A stretch of 64,000 nt of DNA, from NCBI RefSeq assembly GCF_001189235.2, contig NZ_LFIP02000002.1:310411-374410 (forward strand), in the 5' to 3' direction. Below, piece after piece: positions 57,241-64,000 of the stretch. The notes under the pieces were generated by a model. The model saw only the letters and a list, made by a program, of their open reading frames with translations. It made no database searches and was not told where the DNA came from. Positions within the stretch are counted from its first letter, which is position 1. Each line of letters opens with the position of its first letter. Source of the stretch: Bradyrhizobium embrapense (lineage in GTDB: Bacteria; Pseudomonadota; Alphaproteobacteria; Rhizobiales; Xanthobacteraceae). The translations under genes and the position numbers were made by a program.

Positions 57241-59112
57241 ATGGCGCACTTCTCCCGTCGGCACGCACTCGGTCTCGGCATCGGTGCGTTGAGTGCTGCA
57301 GGCTTGCGCGCTGCCCCGGCGGCGGCCGACAACGGCACCGAGATGCACGGCATGTCGGTGTTCGGCGACCTGAAATACCCGGCGGATTTCCAGCAATTCG
57401 ACTACGTCAATGTGAAGGCGCCGAAGGGCGGGACGTTCTCGGTGATTCCCTGGGTACGTGCCTACAACCAGTCCTACTACACCTTCAATTCGCTCAACGC
57501 CTATGTTCTGAAGGGCGAAGGCGCGCAGGGCATGGACATGACGTTCGCGACGCTGATGTCGCGCGCCAATGACGAGCCCGACGCGATGTACGGCTTTGCC
57601 GCGAAATCGGTGCAGATCTCGCCGGACAAGCTGACCTACCGCTTCACTATGCGCCCCGAGGCGCGCTTCCATGACGGCTCAAAGCTGACCGCGCAAGACG
57701 TTGCCTTCTCGCTCAACACGCTGAAGGACAAGGGGCATCCGCTGATCCAGGTGCAGCTGCGCGATTTCATCAAGGCCGAGGCGCCCGATGACGCGACCGT
57801 GGTGGTGACCTTCGCGGCGGGGCGCGCGCGCGACGTACCGCTCTATGTCGCGAGCCTGCCGATCTTCTCCAAGGCCTACTACGCGACGCGCCCGTTCGAG
57901 GAATCGACACTCGATCCGGTGCTTGGTTCGGGGCCCTACAAGGTCGGCCGCTTCGAAGTCAACCGCTACGTCGAATACGATCGCGTCAAGGACTGGTGGG
58001 GCGCCGATCTTCCGGTCAATCGCGGCAGCTACAATTTCGATACAGTACGCTATGAATATTATCGCGATCGCGACGTGGCGTTCGAGGGCTTCACCTCGAA
58101 GAGCTATCTGTTCCGCGAGGAGTTTACCGCGCGTGTCTGGGCGACGCGCTACGATTTCCCTGCGGTGAAGGACGGCCGAGTCAAGCGCGAGACGTTGCCC
58201 GACGACACGCCGTCGGGCGCGCAGGGCTGGTTCATTAACATGCGTCGCGACAAGTTCAAGGATCCGCGCGTGCGCGAGGCGCTGATCTGCGCCTTCGACT
58301 TCGAGTGGACCAACAAGACCATCATGTACGATGCGTATGCGCGCACCGTCTCGCCATTCCAGAACTCGGACATGGTCGCTGAGGGGCCTCCCCCGCCGGA
58401 GGAGCTTGCATTGCTCGAGCCGTTCCGCGGCCAGGTGCCCGACGAAGTGTTCGGCCTGCCGTTCTTGCCGCCGATGTCGGACGGCTCCGGTCAGGATCGC
58501 GCGCTGCTGCGCAAGGCGGTGCAACTGCTCAACGAGGCCGGCTGTCTCATCAAGGACGGCAAGCGGGTGCTGCCGAACGGCGAGCCCATTACGGTCGAAT
58601 TCCTCAACGACGAGCCCTCGCTGCAGCCGCACCACGGCCCCTACATCAAGAACCTCGGCACGCTCGGCATCGATGCGACGTTCCGCCTGGTCGACGCGGT
58701 GCAATACCGCGCCCGCGTCGAGGACTTCGACTTCGACATGACCATGCAGCGCTTCAGCTTCTCGGCGACGCCGGGCGATAGCATGCGGCCGTTTTTCTCG
58801 TCGCAGGCCGCGAAGACCAAGGGCTCCTACAATCTCGCCGGCATTTCCAATCCGGCGATCGACACCCTGATCGAGAAGATCATCGGCGCCAACAGCCGCC
58901 ACGAGCTGACGGTCGCCTGCCGCGCCTTCGACCGCGTGTTTCGCGCCGGCCGTTACTGGGTGCCGCAATGGTACCGCAACACGCATCCGATCGCTTACTG
59001 GGATCAGTTCGGACACACCGAGAAGCTGGCAAAATACACCCAGGGCGTCGGCGCGCCGGAGAATTGGTGGTATGATGCGGCCAAGGCCGCGAAGCTTGAG
59101 CAGGCGAAGTAG
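57241..59112 (+). CDS. peptide ABC transporter substrate-binding protein (YejA-like), second copy
   Basis: A 623-residue paralogue of the preceding gene. It also has a twin-arginine signal (HFSRRHALGLGIGALSAAGL). Matching segments are MSVFGDLKYPADFQQFDYVN with VKAPKGG, ARFHDGSKLTAQDVAFSLNT, LGSGPYKVGRFEVNRYVEYD and FGHTEKLAKYTQGVGAPENW. The ATG lies 17 bases after the first copy's stop. The two proteins share order and motifs but differ in ligand-facing loops, so they may broaden the ligand range of one permease. Confidence 0.93.
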   Translation: MAHFSRRHALGLGIGALSAAGLRAAPAAADNGTEMHGMSVFGDLKYPADFQQFDYVNVKAPKGGTFSVIPWVRAYNQSYYTFNSLNAYVLKGEGAQGMDMTFATLMSRANDEPDAMYGFAAKSVQISPDKLTYRFTMRPEARFHDGSKLTAQDVAFSLNTLKDKGHPLIQVQLRDFIKAEAPDDATVVVTFAAGRARDVPLYVASLPIFSKAYYATRPFEESTLDPVLGSGPYKVGRFEVNRYVEYDRVKDWWGADLPVNRGSYNFDTVRYEYYRDRDVAFEGFTSKSYLFREEFTARVWATRYDFPAVKDGRVKRETLPDDTPSGAQGWFINMRRDKFKDPRVREALICAFDFEWTNKTIMYDAYARTVSPFQNSDMVAEGPPPPEELALLEPFRGQVPDEVFGLPFLPPMSDGSGQDRALLRKAVQLLNEAGCLIKDGKRVLPNGEPITVEFLNDEPSLQPHHGPYIKNLGTLGIDATFRLVDAVQYRARVEDFDFDMTMQRFSFSATPGDSMRPFFSSQAAKTKGSYNLAGISNPAIDTLIEKIIGANSRHELTVACRAFDRVFRAGRYWVPQWYRNTHPIAYWDQFGHTEKLAKYTQGVGAPENWWYDAAKAAKLEQAK

Positions 59113-59115
59113 CCG

Positions 59116-60225
59116 ATGAGCGCCTATATCGCCCGACGTATCTTCCTGATGCTGCCGACGCTGCTCGGCATCCTGTTCGTCTCTTTCGTGGTCGTGCAGT
59201 TTGCCCCTGGCGGACCGGTCGAGCGCGTGATCGCGCAGATCAATGGCGCCGACACTGGCGGCACCTCGCGCGTGTCGGGAGGCGGCGGCGACTTCGGCGC
59301 GCAGCGCGGCCAGGGTGCGGGTGCCGGCGCGGCCATCAACTCGAAATATCGCGGCGCGCAGGGGCTCGATCCTGATTTCATCAAGAAGCTTGAGGTGCAG
59401 TTCGGCTTCGACAAGCCGGCGCCGGAGCGATTCGCGCTGATGGTCTGGAATTTCGCGCGCTTCGATTTCGGCCAGAGCTATTTCCGCAGCGTCAGCGTGA
59501 TCCAGCTGATCAAGGAGAAGCTGCCGGTGTCGATGTCGCTCGGCATCTGGATGACGCTGCTGACCTACTTGATCTCGATCCCGCTCGGCATCCGCAAGGC
59601 GGTGAAGGACGGTTCGCGGTTCGACACCTGGACCTCGGCCGTGATCATCATCGGCTTTGCTATTCCGGGCTTCCTGTTTGCAATCCTGTTGATCGTGCTG
59701 TTCGCCGGCGGCTCGTTCCTCAACATCTTCCCGCTCCGCGGCCTGACTTCGGACGGCTGGTCGCAATTCCCCTGGTACTGGAAGATCATCGATTACTTCT
59801 GGCACCTGACGCTGCCGCTGGTGTCGATGGCACTCGGCGCCTTCGCGACGATGACCTTGCTCACCAAGAATTCGTTCCTCGACGAGATCCGCAAGCAATA
59901 TGTGATGACCGCGCGCGCCAAGGGCTGCAGCGAGCGCCAGGTGCTGTACGGGCACATCTTCCGCAACGCCATGCTGATCGTGATCGCGGGCTTCCCGGGC
60001 GCGTTCATCCACGCGTTCTTCTCGGGCTCGCTGCTGATCGAGACCATCTTCTCGCTCGACGGGCTCGGCCTGCTCGGGTTCGAGAGCGTGCTGAACCGCG
60101 ACTATCCGGTGGTGTTCGGAACGCTGTTCATCTTCTCGCTGGTCGGATTGGTGGTCAATCTGATCTCCGATCTCGCCTATATGTGGATCGATCCGCGGAT
60201 CGACTTCGAGGCGCGGGAGGTCTGA
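59116..60225 (+). CDS. yejB: peptide ABC transporter permease YejB
   Basis: A 369-residue inner-membrane permease. After the first helix (IFLMLPTLLGILFVSFVVVQ) comes a long periplasmic loop with a Gly/Ala-rich stretch (residues about 50-80), then five helices and the ATPase-docking EAA loop, YVMTARAKGCSERQVLYGHI. The C-terminus contains GLGLLGFESVLNRDYPVVFG, typical of DppB/YejB proteins. It starts 3 bases after the second binding protein and overlaps yejE by one base (TGATG). Confidence 0.95.
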   Translation: MSAYIARRIFLMLPTLLGILFVSFVVVQFAPGGPVERVIAQINGADTGGTSRVSGGGGDFGAQRGQGAGAGAAINSKYRGAQGLDPDFIKKLEVQFGFDKPAPERFALMVWNFARFDFGQSYFRSVSVIQLIKEKLPVSMSLGIWMTLLTYLISIPLGIRKAVKDGSRFDTWTSAVIIIGFAIPGFLFAILLIVLFAGGSFLNIFPLRGLTSDGWSQFPWYWKIIDYFWHLTLPLVSMALGAFATMTLLTKNSFLDEIRKQYVMTARAKGCSERQVLYGHIFRNAMLIVIAGFPGAFIHAFFSGSLLIETIFSLDGLGLLGFESVLNRDYPVVFGTLFIFSLVGLVVNLISDLAYMWIDPRIDFEAREV

Positions 60226-61409
60226 TGACGCTGCTCGCGCCCCAGCCGGTCGAGACCTCGACGCAATCGCCGCTCGGCGAGTCGGTGCCCGCCACCCGCC
60301 ACGCCTTCGCGCCGTCGCCGCTCAATCAGCGGCGCTGGCAGAACTTCAAGGCGAACCGGCGCGGCTATTGGTCGTTCTGGATCTTCGTCGTGCTGTTCGT
60401 GGCGTCGCTGTTCGCCAATTTCATTGCCAACGACAAGCCGCTTGTCGTCAAGTATGACGGCCATCTCTACTGGCCGGTGGTGTTCACTTACGCCGAGACG
60501 ACGTTCGGCGGCGACTTCGAGACGGCGGCCGATTATCGCGATCCCTATCTGCAGAAGCAGATCGCGGCCAAGGGCGGCAGCATGATCTGGCCGCCGATCC
60601 GCTACTCCTACGACAGCCGCAACCTCGATCCGCCGACCGCGGTGCCGTCGAAGCCGACCTGGCTGCTGACCGAAAAAGAGTGCGCGGACGTGGTGAAGCG
60701 CAAGGGCCTGACCGGCTGCCGCGACCTCGAATACAATTGGCTGGGCACCGACGATCAGGGCCGCGACGTCGTGGCGCGGCTGATCTACGGCTTCCGCATC
60801 TCCGTCTTGTTCGGCCTGACGCTGACCATCCTGTCCTCGATCATCGGCATCGCTGCCGGCGGCGTGCAGGGTTATTTCGGCGGCTGGATCGATCTCGGCT
60901 TCCAGCGATTCATCGAAATCTGGACCGCGATTCCCTCGCTCTATCTGCTGCTGATCATCTCGGCAGTGCTGCCGCCGGGCTTTTTCATCCTGCTCGGCAT
61001 CCTGCTGCTGTTCTCGTGGGTCTCGCTGGTTGGCCTAGTGCGGGCCGAATTTCTCCGCGGCCGCAACTTCGAATACATCCAGGCGGCGCGCGCGCTCGGC
61101 GTCTCCAACGTCAAGATCATGTTCCGCCATCTGCTGCCGAACGCCATGGTCGCGACCATGACGTTCCTGCCCTTCATCGTCTCGTCCTCGGTGATGACGC
61201 TGACGGCGCTGGATTTCCTCGGCTTCGGCCTGCCGCCCGGCTCACCCTCGCTCGGTGAATTGCTGTCGCAGGGCAAGGCCAATGTGCAGGCGCCATGGCT
61301 CGGCCTGACCGGCTTCTTCTCGGTCGCGATCATGCTGTCGCTCCTGATCTTCATCGGCGAAGCTGCGCGCGACGCCTTCGATCCGCGCAAGACGTTCGCG
61401 AAGGGCTGA
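60225..61409 (+). CDS. yejE: peptide ABC transporter permease YejE
   Basis: A 394-residue permease, partner of YejB. It begins with an N-terminal helix after NFKANRRGYWSFW, then a large periplasmic domain (about 90-190) that is characteristic of YejE. The transmembrane core starts after LGTDDQGRDVVARLIYGFRI, and the EAA loop is YIQAARALGVSNVKIMFRHL. The start at 60225 shares a base with the yejB stop. C-terminal FLGFGLPPGSPSLGELLSQG is family-typical. Confidence 0.95.
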   Translation: MTLLAPQPVETSTQSPLGESVPATRHAFAPSPLNQRRWQNFKANRRGYWSFWIFVVLFVASLFANFIANDKPLVVKYDGHLYWPVVFTYAETTFGGDFETAADYRDPYLQKQIAAKGGSMIWPPIRYSYDSRNLDPPTAVPSKPTWLLTEKECADVVKRKGLTGCRDLEYNWLGTDDQGRDVVARLIYGFRISVLFGLTLTILSSIIGIAAGGVQGYFGGWIDLGFQRFIEIWTAIPSLYLLLIISAVLPPGFFILLGILLLFSWVSLVGLVRAEFLRGRNFEYIQAARALGVSNVKIMFRHLLPNAMVATMTFLPFIVSSSVMTLTALDFLGFGLPPGSPSLGELLSQGKANVQAPWLGLTGFFSVAIMLSLLIFIGEAARDAFDPRKTFAKG

Positions 61410-61412
61410 CGC

Positions 61413-63038
<1,626 letters not shown>

Positions 63039-63047
63039 CTCTCTGTC

Positions 63048-63150
63048 GTCAATCCGGGGCTCGCGCAGCGAGAGCCCGGAATCCATTCATCCACGGAGCG
63101 GGAGGCTCGATGGATTCCGGGCTCGACGCTCCGCGTCGCTCCGGAATGAC
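63048..63150. repeat. 103-bp palindromic intergenic element
   Basis: Perfect 15-base arms GAGCCCGGAATCCAT (63072-63086) and ATGGATTCCGGGCTC (63110-63124) enclose a 23-base spacer. Imperfect inverted symmetry extends outward to GTCAATCCGG at the left and CCGGAATGAC at the right. It fills the gap between convergent yejF and the NlpC gene and may terminate both. Confidence 0.75.
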
Positions 63151-63154
63151 GCGG

Positions 63155-63997
63155 TCAAAGCCGCTTGATTGCGGCGACCTCGTTGCCGGCGGCCTTGATC
63201 CGCGCGATCGCAGCCTGCGTGTTCTCCACTACCGTCGCCATGTGATGCGCATTGGCGTGCACGATCGTCGCCGCATCACGCACGATGGCGACATGGCCCT
63301 TCCAGAAGATCAAGTCGCCGCGCTGCAGATGCCTGGATTCCGCTGTCGTCAGTTCGCGGCCGAGCCCGTCCTGCTGCATGTCGCTGTCGCGCGGGCAGCC
63401 GGTGCCGGCGGCGGTCAGCGCGATCTGCACCAGGCCGGAGCAGTCGATGCCGAGGCTCGACTTGCCGCCCCAGAGATAGGGCGTGCCGACGAACCGCTCG
63501 GCGATCGCGACGAAATCCGGCGCCATTGCGTCGAGCGGCGCGAGATGCTGGCGCGGCAGATGCCAGCCCTCGCGGGTCACCGCGAAGGCGCCGTCCTCGC
63601 GGGCGATTGCCAGCCTGGTCCCCATCGCCAGCGCCTCGACCGGCGGCAGCTTGATCGACGGTCCCGGAAACGCCAGCGCGCGCAGCGCCGTCACCTTGTG
63701 CGTCGGGGCAGCGCCAGGCGCCGTCAGCGCCGCCTCGGCAATCCAGCCGACATAGCCGTCATCGGCGAGCTGGCCCCAGGCCCAGCCTTCGCCGTTGCGG
63801 TCGTACACGGTGACGCGTTCACCCCTGAGGGCCTGCGTCATCTGTTCGGCATCGGCCGCCGGCGCCCGCCGTAGCGGCGCGATCGCGTCGCCGACCTCGC
63901 GCGCCTCGCCGTCGACGAAGCGCGCAGCCTTGACCTTGCCCTCGAGATATTTCGCGGCGAGGTCGGCGCGGGCCGGCGTCAGTCTGGCATCATGCAT
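63155..63997 (-). CDS. NlpC/P60 family peptidoglycan hydrolase with SH3-type domains
   Basis: A 280-residue cysteine peptidase that cuts cell-wall stem peptides. The N-terminal half has bacterial SH3-like segments (LRGERVTVYDRNGEGWAWGQ). The catalytic domain (about 160-270) has FVGTPYLWGGKSSLGIDCSG with the active Cys, and GHVAIVRDAATIVHANAHH with His. No signal peptide is visible, as in other alphaproteobacterial members that resemble dipeptidyl-peptidase VI. The start is near the window edge, so a longer N-terminus outside the window cannot be excluded. Confidence 0.88.
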   Translation of the reverse strand: MHDARLTPARADLAAKYLEGKVKAARFVDGEAREVGDAIAPLRRAPAADAEQMTQALRGERVTVYDRNGEGWAWGQLADDGYVGWIAEAALTAPGAAPTHKVTALRALAFPGPSIKLPPVEALAMGTRLAIAREDGAFAVTREGWHLPRQHLAPLDAMAPDFVAIAERFVGTPYLWGGKSSLGIDCSGLVQIALTAAGTGCPRDSDMQQDGLGRELTTAESRHLQRGDLIFWKGHVAIVRDAATIVHANAHHMATVVENTQAAIARIKAAGNEVAAIKRL

Positions 63998-64000
63998 AGC

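Overview
The window is GC-rich alphaproteobacterial chromosome, most likely Bradyrhizobium or a close relative (Nitrobacteraceae). The reasoning is inference from gene content: a CycM-type membrane-anchored cytochrome c together with a coxBA-ctaB-coxF-ctaG-coxC aa3 oxidase cluster, a plant-type glutamate-cysteine ligase, IalB, Omp25/31-like and PodJ-like proteins, and short palindromic intergenic repeats of kinds I associate with Bradyrhizobium. I see no tRNA, rRNA, CRISPR array, transposase or prophage; this is mostly ordinary chromosome with a few accessory islands.

Layout. 0-8 kb: partial PodJ-like polarity protein, a PadR regulator divergent from an NTF2-like protein, and a beta-oxidation operon (acyl-CoA dehydrogenase, thiolase, hydratase/dehydrogenase). 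8-13 kb: a type I secretion locus (adaptor, ABC transporter) beside a 490-residue Gly/Val/Leu-rich repeat protein that is its probable substrate. 13-16 kb: a glutathione S-transferase divergent from a MarR regulator and gshA. 16-20.5 kb: PAN-domain protein, then a coupled minus-strand group tldD-lepB-mmcQ/yjbR-nucleotidyltransferase, and an IalB-like protein. 21-27.7 kb: the aa3 cytochrome c oxidase and its assembly factors. 27.7-39 kb: a membrane protein and two drug-efflux loci, an RND operon opposite a LysR regulator and an emrAB pair opposite a TetR regulator with clear operators, then an outer-membrane beta-barrel. 39-45 kb: a metal/oxidative stress island, with ChrB (rhodanese fusion), PepSY, DUF1344-like, Tat-exported Fe/Mn superoxide dismutase and ChrA on the minus strand, divergent from rcnR-rcnA (nickel/cobalt), whose promoter predicts a leaderless mRNA. 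45-55 kb: maleylacetoacetate isomerase-like GST, metF-metH, an LLM flavin oxidoreductase, kdsB-pheA and cycM. 55-63 kb: a Yej-type peptide ABC importer with two tandem binding proteins. The window ends in an NlpC/P60 hydrolase.

Functional links: CycM is the expected electron donor of the aa3 oxidase encoded 30 kb away. GshA makes the substrate of the divergent GST. The chromate, superoxide and nickel genes form one metal-stress block. Several convergent gene pairs are separated by inverted-repeat elements (at least three families), and one gap holds a gene relic. The least explained piece is the type I secretion locus with its non-RTX repeat substrate; I did not find an obviously unprecedented system.
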